A DNA stretch of 45,910 bases from an uncultured Sulfolobales archaeon (lineage in GTDB: Archaea; Thermoproteota; Thermoprotei_A; Sulfolobales; NBVN01), in assembly GCA_938045815.1 (NCBI GenBank), contig CALIBI010000019.1, positions 1 to 45,910 of the forward strand, written 5' to 3'. Made by a program: the position numbers and the translations under genes. Positions 8,822 to 16,535 of this stretch are shown here, piece after piece. The notes under the pieces were generated by a model. That model was not told where the DNA came from, did no database searches, and was given only the letters and a program-made list of their open reading frames with translations. Within the stretch, counting starts at the first letter, position 1, and each line of letters opens with the position of its first letter.

Positions 8822-9481
8822 ATGGTTCTGGTTAGGTGGCATGGTCACGCGTGTTTTGAGCTAGTTGATGAGGAGGGCTTCACAATAGTTATTGATCCTC
8901 ATGATGGAGCTAGTATAGGGCTTCCTGCACCTGTTGTTAGAGCCGACGCCATCCTGATAACGCATGATCATTTTGATCATAATGCTTACCAACTGGTTAG
9001 GAGGAGTGGTGAGACTAAGATCTTCAGTATGCGTAAAGGAGAGTTTAGAGTAGGTAAGCATAAGGTAATTGGTGTTGAAGCATATCATGACAAGTTTAAA
9101 GGCAGGAGGAGAGGTAAGGATATCCTCTACTTGATAGAGGTAGAGGGTGTTAAGTTCCTTCACGTAGGTGACTTAGGAGATATACCGGACCCACAAGACA
9201 TTAACTTAATTAAAGAACCGCACGTTGCGTTCGTCCCGATCGGAGGAACATTCACTCTAGAACCTGAGGAAGTCTTAGAGTTTGTCAAGACTATTAGACC
9301 TAAGGCTGTAGTACCTATGCATTACTGGCTTGAGGGCACGACACTACCTCTCAAACCGCTTGATTACTTTCTTAAACTCACTCCCTACGAGGTTTTGAGG
9401 GTTGGTAGAGAATATAGCTTCGTTCTAAAAGAATTGGAGGAGTGGCCGGAAACGAAAGTTGTAGTCTTTTCGTTAAAGTAA
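8822..9481 (+). CDS. Metallo-beta-lactamase fold hydrolase, UlaG/UPF0173-like
   Basis: A 219-residue metallo-beta-lactamase-fold protein. The early WHGHACFEL followed by the THDHFDHN metal motif near residues 47-54, HVGDLGD in the middle and PMHYW toward the C-terminus match the compact UlaG/YtkL branch rather than glyoxalase II or RNase Z. These enzymes bind two divalent metals and hydrolyse phosphoester or lactone bonds; the substrate of this branch is usually unknown. The ATG follows GGTGAGGG by about seven bases. It stands alone, preceded by a 216-base gap and followed by a convergent small regulator gene. Confidence 0.87.
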   Translation: MVLVRWHGHACFELVDEEGFTIVIDPHDGASIGLPAPVVRADAILITHDHFDHNAYQLVRRSGETKIFSMRKGEFRVGKHKVIGVEAYHDKFKGRRRGKDILYLIEVEGVKFLHVGDLGDIPDPQDINLIKEPHVAFVPIGGTFTLEPEEVLEFVKTIRPKAVVPMHYWLEGTTLPLKPLDYFLKLTPYEVLRVGREYSFVLKELEEWPETKVVVFSLK

Positions 9482-9507
9482 GAATACATAACACAGTATT
9501 TTTTCTT

Positions 9508-9690
9508 TTAAGTCAGAACAACGTGTCTTATCTTAACTCCTTGCTTTTTAGGGCTTATGTTTTCTTTAGACATGTAGTTAAGGAGCGCTAGCCTTATTAT
9601 CTCAGACCTGGAAATACCTAACTTAGAAGCTAACTCATCAAGTTTCCTCAACGTGATCTCGTCTAACTTGAAAGTCACTATTCTCATCAT
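9508..9690 (-). CDS. Ribbon-helix-helix DNA-binding protein (CopG/Arc type)
   Basis: A 60-residue protein with a beta strand (RIVTFKLDEI), helix A (TLRKLDELASKLG), the turn ISRSE and helix B (IIRLALLNYM), the complete ribbon-helix-helix fold. Such proteins bind DNA as dimers through the paired strands and often repress their own genes. A short basic tail follows. Two consecutive ATG codons begin the frame; GGTGG before them fits the second ATG (9687) slightly better. It is divergent from another ribbon-helix-helix gene 127 bases away, so the two may share or cross-regulate a control region. Confidence 0.85.
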   Translation of the reverse strand: MMRIVTFKLDEITLRKLDELASKLGISRSEIIRLALLNYMSKENISPKKQGVKIRHVVLT

Positions 9691-9756
9691 GCCACCATTA
9701 AATGATTACTCTTAGGAAGTATTCAATACACAGCAGGTAATCACTATATGGATTCT

Positions 9757-9772
9757 TCTTTAAATTAAAAGA
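9757..9772. promoter_or_regulatory. Inverted repeat, candidate operator between two RHH genes
   Basis: TCTTT and AAAGA flank AAATTA, forming a short palindrome 17 bases before the TATA box of the longer ribbon-helix-helix gene. Ribbon-helix-helix proteins bind short palindromes near their own promoters, so it is a plausible operator; its A+T-richness makes chance occurrence possible. Confidence 0.25.
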
Positions 9773-9787
9773 CATGAAGTAGGATAA

Positions 9788-9797
9788 CTTTATATAC
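9788..9797 (+). promoter_or_regulatory. TATA box of the longer RHH gene
   Basis: CTTTATATAC is centred about 26 bases before base 9819, placing transcription start within a few bases of the ATG at 9823. This predicts a nearly leaderless mRNA and argues against the TTG start at 9817 used by the ORF track. Confidence 0.5.
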
Positions 9798-9822
9798 TCC
9801 TCTTACAATATTACTCTTGAGG

Positions 9823-10170
9823 ATGAAGAACATTCCGACAGTACACCTATCACTCCCGGACAAGCTCTACGAAGAGCTACGGCAACTAGCTAGTAGTATG
9901 GGTATTCAGGTAACAGACCTAATCAAGATATTTATTAAGCAGGGACTTTACGGAAACCTACAAGTTGAGAACCCGACTCTCCAAAAGCTAAATAATTATG
10001 ATGGTGAACTCACGTACGTTAAAGGCAAGATCTACATGATCGAAAAACTCATGAATGACTTAGTAGATAAGATAGACAACCTAGAGAGGAGATTAGAAGA
10101 GCTAGAATCACCAAACCTTCTAGCCAGAACTAGGAAACCACTCCTCAAGAATCAGCAAATCAAAGCTTAA
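9823..10170 (+). CDS. Ribbon-helix-helix protein with C-terminal coiled coil
   Basis: A 115-residue protein. Residues ~4-45 form a ribbon-helix-helix domain (strand TVHLSLPD, helix KLYEELRQLASSMG, turn IQVTD, helix LIKIFIKQGLYG). Residues ~68-95 form a heptad-patterned helix (IEKLMNDLVDKIDNLERRLEEL) likely to multimerise, followed by a basic tail. The ORF track begins at TTG 9817; the ATG at 9823 is preferred because it lies at the transcription start predicted from the TATA box. A DNA-binding regulator is the likely role; no target is evident. It is divergent from the shorter ribbon-helix-helix gene. Confidence 0.8.
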   Translation: MKNIPTVHLSLPDKLYEELRQLASSMGIQVTDLIKIFIKQGLYGNLQVENPTLQKLNNYDGELTYVKGKIYMIEKLMNDLVDKIDNLERRLEELESPNLLARTRKPLLKNQQIKA

Positions 10171-10193
10171 TAACCTCATACTAATTATTTTAC

Positions 10194-10256
10194 TGGCCCC
10201 GCAGAAGTTCCCCGAGTAACGGGGTATTATGATGCGGGGAGGGCCACCCCCGGCCC
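10194..10256. ncRNA. G+C-rich structured element, candidate small RNA or bidirectional terminator
   Basis: Between convergent genes lies a block with 43 G or C in 62 bases (10195-10256) in an otherwise A+T-rich window. It holds nested stems CCCCGC (10197-10202) with GCGGGG (10234-10239), CCCCG/CGGGG around AGTAA (10210-10224), and GGGCC/GGCCC around ACCCCC (10241-10256). TGGCCC (10194-10199) can instead pair with GGGCCA (10241-10246), so two folds compete. In A+T-rich hyperthermophiles such islands usually mark structural RNA. No tRNA fold, canonical C/D boxes or H/ACA kink-turn could be matched, so class and strand are undecided. Confidence 0.45.
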
Positions 10257-10266
10257 TTCTTACCTA

Positions 10267-11355
10267 CTACCTAGTCACAGACAGCGTTATTATTTCGATC
10301 ATTTCTTTATATTCTCTGCTACTCAGTAGCTTATCACGTATAGGTTTTATAAAGTTGATTAAGTAGTTGGCTACGGCGTTTTTGAGATCGAGTGGGTGAA
10401 TCGCTCCGTTCACGTACAACTTAATTAGTTCTTCTTGCGTCCATACGTCTATAGGTCCTCCGAACTTCTGTGGTCTATCTATCGTTAACTTCTTTTCATC
10501 ACCCCTGAATATTATGTGCTTAGCTATCTCTATTACGGGATTGCCTTCAACGATTCTTGGTGGGCAGTAGGCTTTAAGTACTTTATCTTTTATGGTTTCG
10601 TCCGTGTCTGTAACGAAGATGGCCGATTCCGGTTTCGATTTACTCATTTTATGCTCCATCATGAGTTCCTCAAGAGCTTCCTCGTTGAGTCCTGTTAGGT
10701 CCATTCTACCGAGTCCTTGAAGTGACGGTATTAATGGTGTGTGAATAGCTATTACCTTACGCTTCTTTAGCTTCTCAGCAACGTCTCTTTGAAGCATGTG
10801 TGCTTTTCTCTGGTCAGTCCCTCCTAAAGCTACGTCAACCCCCAACTCAAAAATATCTGTTACCTGCATGAGCGGGTATATTAGCTTGGAGAAGTCTGAC
10901 TCCCCCTCATCAGCTCTCCTACCCAGTATCGTTAGAGCTCTCTTCACTCTAGCTAAGCTAGCTGACTTAGCTACCTTAAGTAAGGTGGCCCAATAATTCG
11001 GGTTGTTAACCAGGTCTTCCGCATAAACAACTCTGTACCTACCTTCAATACCTAGCGAGTCAATCACAGTAACTACGTGCTTAGCAGCCGTTTTGATTAA
11101 GCTCATATCACCACCTAACTTATCGTTAACCCACGCATGCCAGGTAGCTGCGAGGAGATTCATCCTAACACCGGCTTCAACCAGATCCTTAAATTTAAGA
11201 GCCCACACAAACCAACCTACGTGGAAAATACCGCTAGGCTCGAACCCTAGGTACCCGGACCCGCCTCCCGTCTCGAAAAAATTTCTTAGTTCCTCAATAG
11301 TCACTACCTCAGCTACGTCCTTAACCACTAACCTAATCCTAGATTCAATATCCAC
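10267..11355 (-). CDS. tyrS: Tyrosyl-tRNA synthetase
   Basis: A 362-residue class I aminoacyl-tRNA synthetase of the Tyr/Trp subfamily, close to the usual archaeal TyrRS length. The HIGH-type motif is PSGIFHVGW (residues ~40-48), the tyrosine pocket region includes GGTDQRKAHMLQRDVAEKL, and the second signature is KMSKS near residue 235. It charges tRNA-Tyr with tyrosine. There is no bacterial-type S4 tail, as expected for an archaeon. The GTG start follows AGGTG by about seven bases. Its 3' end faces the G+C-rich structured element. Confidence 0.93.
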   Translation of the reverse strand: MDIESRIRLVVKDVAEVVTIEELRNFFETGGGSGYLGFEPSGIFHVGWFVWALKFKDLVEAGVRMNLLAATWHAWVNDKLGGDMSLIKTAAKHVVTVIDSLGIEGRYRVVYAEDLVNNPNYWATLLKVAKSASLARVKRALTILGRRADEGESDFSKLIYPLMQVTDIFELGVDVALGGTDQRKAHMLQRDVAEKLKKRKVIAIHTPLIPSLQGLGRMDLTGLNEEALEELMMEHKMSKSKPESAIFVTDTDETIKDKVLKAYCPPRIVEGNPVIEIAKHIIFRGDEKKLTIDRPQKFGGPIDVWTQEELIKLYVNGAIHPLDLKNAVANYLINFIKPIRDKLLSSREYKEMIEIITLSVTR

Positions 11356-11440
11356 TCAGGCACACCTAACTAAAACATCAATACGATAAAAAAATAAGTT
11401 AGAGGTGTGAGGTAGTGTTGTAGATCAGCTACTAGCCTCA

Positions 11441-11821
11441 CTAACTCTTAATTCTTGACAAGAACTTCTCTCTATCTACCACAGCTCTCTCGTGTAGACC
11501 GTAACCTATTAAGTTTCCTGAGCACCAAGCCTCAAGCCAGAACACGAGTTTCCTACCATCAGATTGCAGGAGGGTTGCGTGTATCTCTACCTCACTACCT
11601 ACGGGTGCTGGACGTACATGATATACGTCTACATGAACACCCACAGTAGTCTGATTTTCAGGTAAGTGTTCGTCAGCAAAAATGCGGCAAGTCTCCTCCA
11701 TGAAGAGAATCATGGAAGGCGTGGAAAGAACCTCTACGTTTCCTGAACCTACATGTTTTGCAGAGTGTTGCTGTGTCGTAACGTATTTCCTCACGTACTT
11801 CATACCAGGTACGAGACTCAT
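11441..11821 (-). CDS. Hotdog-fold thioesterase, FlK-like
   Basis: A 126-residue hotdog protein. The pattern HVGSGNVEVLSTPSMILFMEE near residues 23-43, followed by TTVGVHVDVYHVRPAPVGS and the closing HERAVVDREKFLSRI, is that of the fluoroacetyl-CoA-thioesterase-like (FlK) family. In that family Thr/Glu/His residues in these blocks form the active site; the TPSM, EE and HER segments are intact here. The natural substrate in archaea is unknown; small acyl-CoA esters are likely. A TATA-like ATTTATAAGA about 35 bases upstream gives it its own promoter. Confidence 0.82.
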   Translation of the reverse strand: MSLVPGMKYVRKYVTTQQHSAKHVGSGNVEVLSTPSMILFMEETCRIFADEHLPENQTTVGVHVDVYHVRPAPVGSEVEIHATLLQSDGRKLVFWLEAWCSGNLIGYGLHERAVVDREKFLSRIKS

Positions 11822-11910
11822 TATTACTCACTAACTAAGTATGGTGCCAGTATCTTATAAATGACATGCCAACAACGCTAGAAACTAAGGCTGACACTTA
11901 GCTACGTCAC

Positions 11911-12603
11911 TTAACATAATAACAGCGTGAGGATTAAAGTAGCTAAGACTACTAAGGTAATGAATGTGTGTTTAATACTATACTCGTAGGAAGGCTTGTA
12001 ATCAGGCTTACTAAACAACCCCTCCTCATACAGGGACACGTATTCCTCAGTAGTTAATACAGCAATAGCTAGACTCTTCCAAGCTTCCACCTTCTTCATC
12101 TCACCAACTAGTAACGCTGTCTCCATATCCCTCATTACGTGCGGTATAACTCTCCAGGTAAGAACAGGATATAAGGAAAGATTCCCTAAATTAAGCAGTC
12201 TTAACACAAACGAGATCTCTACAGGGTTTAGGAAGTAAAAAAAGCAAAGAAAAGAAAGACTTACAGTAAACACCCTCAAAGCTATTAAAGCTGATGTCAA
12301 GAAACTCATAGTGAAAGGTAGTGAGACTACAAAATACCACGTGCTAGGTATTAACGCTAAAACGCTTGAATAAGCAACTACTTTACTAGACCCTCGTATA
12401 ACGTATGTGAGCAGAACTGAAGCAAGAACGACTAGCAAGCGCTCAATACCACCTCTAGCTACCAAAATTTGGGTAGCTAGTAGTGCTAGATTGATTATGA
12501 TAGGGACGTGTCTTCCCTCAATATCTCCGTAAATGAAAACAGACCTAAATAGTAGTGATGTAATCAATCTTAAAAGCTCAGTAATTCTTTTAAGAACGCT
12601 CAA
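11911..12603 (-). CDS. ECF transporter transmembrane (T) component, divergent
   Basis: A 230-residue integral membrane protein with about five or six hydrophobic segments and a polar stretch between ~150 and 190 (WRVIPHVMRDMETALLVGEM) that resembles the coupling-helix region of EcfT/CbiQ. Similarity to the family is weak, so the call leans on context: it overlaps the fused ECF ATPase gene by 14 bases and follows an S-component gene. It would join substrate-binding protein and ATPases in an energy-coupling-factor importer in the membrane. Confidence 0.72.
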   Translation of the reverse strand: MSVLKRITELLRLITSLLFRSVFIYGDIEGRHVPIIINLALLATQILVARGGIERLLVVLASVLLTYVIRGSSKVVAYSSVLALIPSTWYFVVSLPFTMSFLTSALIALRVFTVSLSFLCFFYFLNPVEISFVLRLLNLGNLSLYPVLTWRVIPHVMRDMETALLVGEMKKVEAWKSLAIAVLTTEEYVSLYEEGLFSKPDYKPSYEYSIKHTFITLVVLATLILTLLLC

Positions 12604-13849
12604 TACATACCACCTTATTAGCTATCATCTCTACGAAGGGGTCGTGAGAAGCTATCACGAATCCCACACCCATATCAGCAGCCTTAATAATTGCTTCGAT
12701 AACGCGCAGCTTGTTTAGCGGGTCTAGACCTGCTGTAGGTTCATCCATGAGGATATACTCGTAGTTTCTTGAGAGAGCTGAAGCTATAGCTAATCTCCTC
12801 CTCTCACCACTACTGAGCTTCATAATAGGAGTTTCAGCCTTATCACTAATACCTAAATACTCAAGGTATTTCAAGCCATTCACACCGACTTCCTCGGCTG
12901 GAGTAGGGTGACTTAAGTAAAGTAGAGAGTTATCAGGAACTAAGACAGCCTTACAGTGCCTCGTCTCAGAACTAACTATTTTATTATTTCTGAGGCACCC
13001 ACTCGCTATTAGCTTAAGCAACGTAGTCTTGCCTGACCCGGAAGAACCCTTAACAACTACAACTTCCCCCTTACATACCTCGAAGCTTATGTTGGTTAGT
13101 AGAGGTTCTTCTGAATCAGGGAACTTAAAACTGTCAACACGTATCTTTAGGCACTCACCATCTCCTGAATTCGGTGGTCTTAGCTCGCGATTCATGTAAT
13201 CAGTAACTTCCTTAAAAGGATTTTCCGACGTCTCAGTTAGTCTCCCTCCACTGAGATACAAGACCTTACTCACGTAATCACTCCACAACGTTAAGTCGTG
13301 ATCTACTACAACAAACGTTCTGCCATAATCCCTACTAAGCTTACCAACAAATCTTACTAAATTCTCAGAATTGCGTTTATCTAGGTAGGAGGTAGGCTCG
13401 TCTAAAAGAATTATTTCCTTCCCTGAATTCACGGCTATCACGAAAGCAAGTCTCTGAATCTCGCCAGCACTTAAGGTATACGTAGTTCTGCTAACGTGCT
13501 GACCTAACCCGAACTCTTCAAGAACTCTTCTCAGAGTGTTTGTGGATTTTATGTTGGTGTAGCCCGCAACCTCTGACCATACGTAGGGGGTTGAAATAAA
13601 AAACCAAGGTTCTTGATGAACATACATGGTTCTTCTCTTAAGTGATTCGAGAGGCGGATTAGAGAAACCCTTAACAGTACCCTTAATAGCTGAAGGTATT
13701 ACACCACTCAAGGTTTTCAGCAGTGTTGATTTCCCAGAACCTGAGGGCCCAACTAGTAGGACTACAGAGCTTTCCTCAATACTGAAGGAAACATCCTTCA
13801 GTATGTGGGAGTTATTAATCCATACGTTGATGTCTTTCACTTCTATCAA
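12590..13849 (-). CDS. ECF transporter ATPase, fused A and A' domains
   Basis: A 419-residue protein with two ABC ATPase domains in tandem. Domain 1 has Walker A GPSGSGKSTLL (near residue 34), signature LSAGEIQRLAF and Walker B IILLDEPTSYLD. Domain 2 has Walker A GSSGSGKTTLL, signature LSSGERRRLAIAS and Walker B ILMDEPTAGLD. Two ABC domains in one chain, with S and T genes on either side, mark an energy-coupling-factor importer for a vitamin or similar micronutrient. Eight bases separate it from the S gene, and it overlaps the T gene. All nucleotide-binding motifs look intact. Confidence 0.92.
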   Translation of the reverse strand: MIEVKDINVWINNSHILKDVSFSIEESSVVLLVGPSGSGKSTLLKTLSGVIPSAIKGTVKGFSNPPLESLKRRTMYVHQEPWFFISTPYVWSEVAGYTNIKSTNTLRRVLEEFGLGQHVSRTTYTLSAGEIQRLAFVIAVNSGKEIILLDEPTSYLDKRNSENLVRFVGKLSRDYGRTFVVVDHDLTLWSDYVSKVLYLSGGRLTETSENPFKEVTDYMNRELRPPNSGDGECLKIRVDSFKFPDSEEPLLTNISFEVCKGEVVVVKGSSGSGKTTLLKLIASGCLRNNKIVSSETRHCKAVLVPDNSLLYLSHPTPAEEVGVNGLKYLEYLGISDKAETPIMKLSSGERRRLAIASALSRNYEYILMDEPTAGLDPLNKLRVIEAIIKAADMGVGFVIASHDPFVEMIANKVVCIERS

Positions 13850-13857
13850 ATCAGGTA

Positions 13858-14595
13858 CTACCCTCTAGCTCTATTAATAAACGTGATAACAGGTGATGAG
13901 AATGCTAAACCTACTAGAGCTTGACCTAAGTTAACAGGAACCTCAACGAAAGCTTCTTCAGGAGGTATTCCCTGAAGAGGGTTAGAGACAAAGTACTCGT
14001 AAAGGAAATATCCTGTAACCATTATCAGCCCACTAAGTAGGACCGGAATAACGAAACTTATGCTTTCACCCTTAGCTCTAATTACGAAGTAAGTTACTGA
14101 AGCAGTGACAGTTAAACCAATCAGGATCCAGAACCATGTAGTTATTGTGAATGTTGCGGAAAGCGCCATGACTTCAAAACCCATAATACTAAGCGGCACA
14201 GAATATACCTCAACTTCTCCAGTGAAAAGAACTACTCCTAACCCAGCTATCAAAACCCCTAGAAACACCCCTATGATCAACGAGGCTACTCGCACTCTAG
14301 AATGAGGTAATTCCTTCCTGAAGAAAGAAATTAGTAGTGATGCTACGAAGCCTTCAGTAAACTTAATCACTAGCGTGCCGGGCGCGAAGATCCCGTAACC
14401 AGTCACCAGGTCTGCTAGAGCTGAACCAACTCCTCCCGCAATACCTGCGGTGAGCGGTGAAGTCAGTGCTGCGATAGTGTATATAGCTACCTCACCAAGA
14501 TTAAAATAGCCTCGAGTAGCTGGTGTGTATACTTGAAGTACTATGGTAGCTATTAAGACCAACGCAGTATATAGGGAAACCCTAACCACGTTCAT
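13858..14595 (-). CDS. ECF transporter substrate-binding (S) component
   Basis: A membrane protein of about 245 residues with roughly six transmembrane segments. The N-terminal TPATRGYFNLGEVAIYTIA followed by GIAGGVGSALADLVTGY is typical of ECF S components, where the first part shapes the ligand pocket. The ligand is unknown from sequence. The ORF track starts at GTG 14604; the ATG at 14595 is preferred because GTGGGTG sits seven bases before it. Immediately upstream on the same strand is the pseudo-threonine-synthase/winged-helix gene (gap about 80 bases), which could regulate this transporter. Confidence 0.82.
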   Translation of the reverse strand: MNVVRVSLYTALVLIATIVLQVYTPATRGYFNLGEVAIYTIAALTSPLTAGIAGGVGSALADLVTGYGIFAPGTLVIKFTEGFVASLLISFFRKELPHSRVRVASLIIGVFLGVLIAGLGVVLFTGEVEVYSVPLSIMGFEVMALSATFTITTWFWILIGLTVTASVTYFVIRAKGESISFVIPVLLSGLIMVTGYFLYEYFVSNPLQGIPPEEAFVEVPVNLGQALVGLAFSSPVITFINRARG

Positions 14596-14675
14596 TAACT
14601 GCACCCACGTACCACAACATAAGAATGTTTTTAGGTGATTAATTCACTATTAGGTTCACCATTAGCTAGCAACAT

Positions 14676-16007
14676 TCACATGAGATACTTCAAGCCTAAC
14701 TCCGTTATAGAGACTACCTTCCTAGTTCTCCCCTCAACCTTCTCGTAACCAACTACTTTCAGGAGACCTAATTCAATAAGTTCTTCTACGTGCTTGTATA
14801 TAATCCTCTTGCTTACGTTGAGTCCATGCTTCTGCTTAAGTTCTTTCCACAGCATGTATGGGTGAGCTGGGTTGCCGTAAGCAAGAACCTCTAAGATTTT
14901 CGTTTTAGTAAAGCCTAGAGTTACTATATGTTCTTCAGGTTTCACGGTCTTCCCGAGAAGAGCCTTAATAACGTATGGGTCTTGTAACGGGTCGCCCGAC
15001 ATTAAGGCTACAGTAGTGAGGTTTTTCATGTTTTTAGTGAGTACTTTCTTAAGTGCAGCTATGCATGAAGCTCCTACAGGACCTATTAAGAAGCCCTCCA
15101 TCTTAACCATGAGTTCACTGGCTTCAAGTGCTTCATCATCGCACACACTAACAACTTCTACGAGGTCCTGTTCTTCAAGTTTTTTAAGGTATTCTTGGAG
15201 CATGGGCTTAGCAACGTAGATATCTCTTAGTAGTGGGGATTCTTTACATGCTCTGACTCCTAAGATCTTGTGTTGGACTCGTAGATCCTCAAGCACGTAA
15301 TGAATACTTAAGGCTAGAACTCCATCACCTATCGGAGCTACGATCATTAAAGGCTTCTTCTTGCCTAGCGAGTAGATTATTTCAATAGCTATTGTTCTGT
15401 ACCCGTCAATTAAGAATGGATTAGTAGGTAATACTATTGTGTCATAAAACTGCGTGCTCTTTAAGGCTTTAGATAATGCTTCCTCATAACTATCAACGAA
15501 TCTAACCTTATCACTCACTAAGAGTGTTTTATATGCTTTGTTCAGAGTAACGCTGGACGGTATGTATGCTTTGCTGGATATCCCGGCACGCTTCAGGTAT
15601 GTTGATAAAGATATGGCTAAGTCTCCGGTGGACGGGATCACTACGGACCTAATTTTGAAGTACTTTAGAGCTGTAGCTAGCGTAGCAGAACCTCTATCTA
15701 TGAAGGAGCCTGTAGGATTCTTAGATTCGTCTTTTAAATACGGCGTTAAGCCAATACTCTTCCCGATCTTAGCAGACTTTACGAGGGGAGTATTACCCTC
15801 ACCTAAAGTAATCTTTGGCGTCATGCGTGAAGTATATAAGTTGCTACTCCAAGCCCAAATTCCTGATCTCTTACCCCTTCTTAAAGGCTCGGAAGAACGA
15901 GTTATTAAGAGACCCCCGCAATTAGGGCAGCGATCAATATACCTAACCTCACCCACCTCATAACCACACCTAACGCAGCGAAGCTCGATCCCCAACTCTA
16001 GCCACAC
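14676..16007 (-). CDS. Threonine-synthase-fold protein lacking the PLP lysine, fused to a winged helix
   Basis: A 443-residue protein with a zinc ribbon (Cys 11, 14, 27, 30), a fold-type II PLP domain aligned to threonine synthase (LGEGNTPLV, DESKNPTGSF), and from ~365 a winged helix-turn-helix domain (TKTKILEVLAYG to the end). Threonine synthases read SFKDRG at the PLP lysine; here it is SFIDRG, Ile103 encoded by ATA at 15699-15701. The phosphate/ring loop, usually SSGN or SGNAA, reads STGDLA, so a second cofactor contact is altered. It is probably not a working synthase but a ligand-binding regulator. GTG start; located directly upstream of the ECF genes on the same strand. A sequencing error at one base is the main alternative for Ile103. 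Confidence 0.8.
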   Translation of the reverse strand: MWLELGIELRCVRCGYEVGEVRYIDRCPNCGGLLITRSSEPLRRGKRSGIWAWSSNLYTSRMTPKITLGEGNTPLVKSAKIGKSIGLTPYLKDESKNPTGSFIDRGSATLATALKYFKIRSVVIPSTGDLAISLSTYLKRAGISSKAYIPSSVTLNKAYKTLLVSDKVRFVDSYEEALSKALKSTQFYDTIVLPTNPFLIDGYRTIAIEIIYSLGKKKPLMIVAPIGDGVLALSIHYVLEDLRVQHKILGVRACKESPLLRDIYVAKPMLQEYLKKLEEQDLVEVVSVCDDEALEASELMVKMEGFLIGPVGASCIAALKKVLTKNMKNLTTVALMSGDPLQDPYVIKALLGKTVKPEEHIVTLGFTKTKILEVLAYGNPAHPYMLWKELKQKHGLNVSKRIIYKHVEELIELGLLKVVGYEKVEGRTRKVVSITELGLKYLM

Positions 16008-16044
16008 CTAAGACGTAATTCGATAAAAAGATAAAACACTAAAA

Positions 16045-16053
16045 TCTATAAAT
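16045..16053 (+). promoter_or_regulatory. TATA box of the NUDIX gene
   Basis: TCTATAAAT lies 18-26 bases before the ATG at 16071. Transcription should start at or within a few bases of that ATG, giving a leaderless mRNA; no ribosome binding site is seen. Confidence 0.5.
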
Positions 16054-16070
16054 CTATTTAGGTATTCACG

Positions 16071-16526
16071 ATGACTGAGTGGCCTAGAATAGCTGTGGGG
16101 GCAGTAGTTCTTAAAAATAATGATGAGATCCTGCTTATTAAGAGGAAGTATCCTCCATCACCTAATCTGTGGTCAATACCTGGTGGGCACATAGAAGTAG
16201 GGGAACCCGTGCTAGTAGCCCTATTTAGGGAATTAGAGGAAGAAACCTCACTTAAAGCTAGTAAGGCAACACTACTAGCCATAACTGAATACATTAGACT
16301 AAGGAAAGACTACAGCGTAAAATACCACTACATAATATTAGATTACCTAATCACCGACGCCGAAGGAGAGCCTACAGCAAACGAGGAATCTCTTGGCATA
16401 GGATTCTTCAGGTTTAGTGAGGCTTTAAAGCTAGAATTAACAGACACTACTAAAGAATTAATAAGACTAATAATGAGTGAAGGTACGAGCAAGGTGAAAC
16501 ACATAGTTAACGTAGTCTACGAGTAG
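16071..16526 (+). CDS. NUDIX hydrolase
   Basis: A 151-residue NUDIX protein. The NUDIX box GGHIEVGEPVLVALFRELEEE falls near residues 39-59 and keeps the G, E, RE and EE metal-binding residues of GX5EX7REUXEE; the terminal XGU is TSL, a mild departure. The N-terminus (RIAVGAVVLKNNDEILLIKRKY) and length resemble ADP-ribose pyrophosphatase and general nucleotide-sugar or NTP clean-up enzymes; the substrate is not decided. It lies alone between divergent and convergent neighbours with its own TATA box. Confidence 0.87.
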   Translation: MTEWPRIAVGAVVLKNNDEILLIKRKYPPSPNLWSIPGGHIEVGEPVLVALFRELEEETSLKASKATLLAITEYIRLRKDYSVKYHYIILDYLITDAEGEPTANEESLGIGFFRFSEALKLELTDTTKELIRLIMSEGTSKVKHIVNVVYE

Positions 16527-16535
16527 CGACTCCGT

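Noticed and set aside
9508-10170. Toxin-antitoxin system with the RHH proteins as antitoxins
   Set aside because: No toxin-like ORF (RelE, PIN, MazF type) is adjacent to either gene; both neighbours are accounted for.
10194-10256. H/ACA guide RNA or tRNA
   Set aside because: The upper stem is only five base pairs with no kink-turn, there is no ACA at the expected place, and no cloverleaf can be drawn; kept only as an unclassified structured element.
15538-15963. 141-residue plus-strand ORF
   Set aside because: It is antisense to the pseudo-threonine-synthase gene, whose fold motifs and winged helix are clear.
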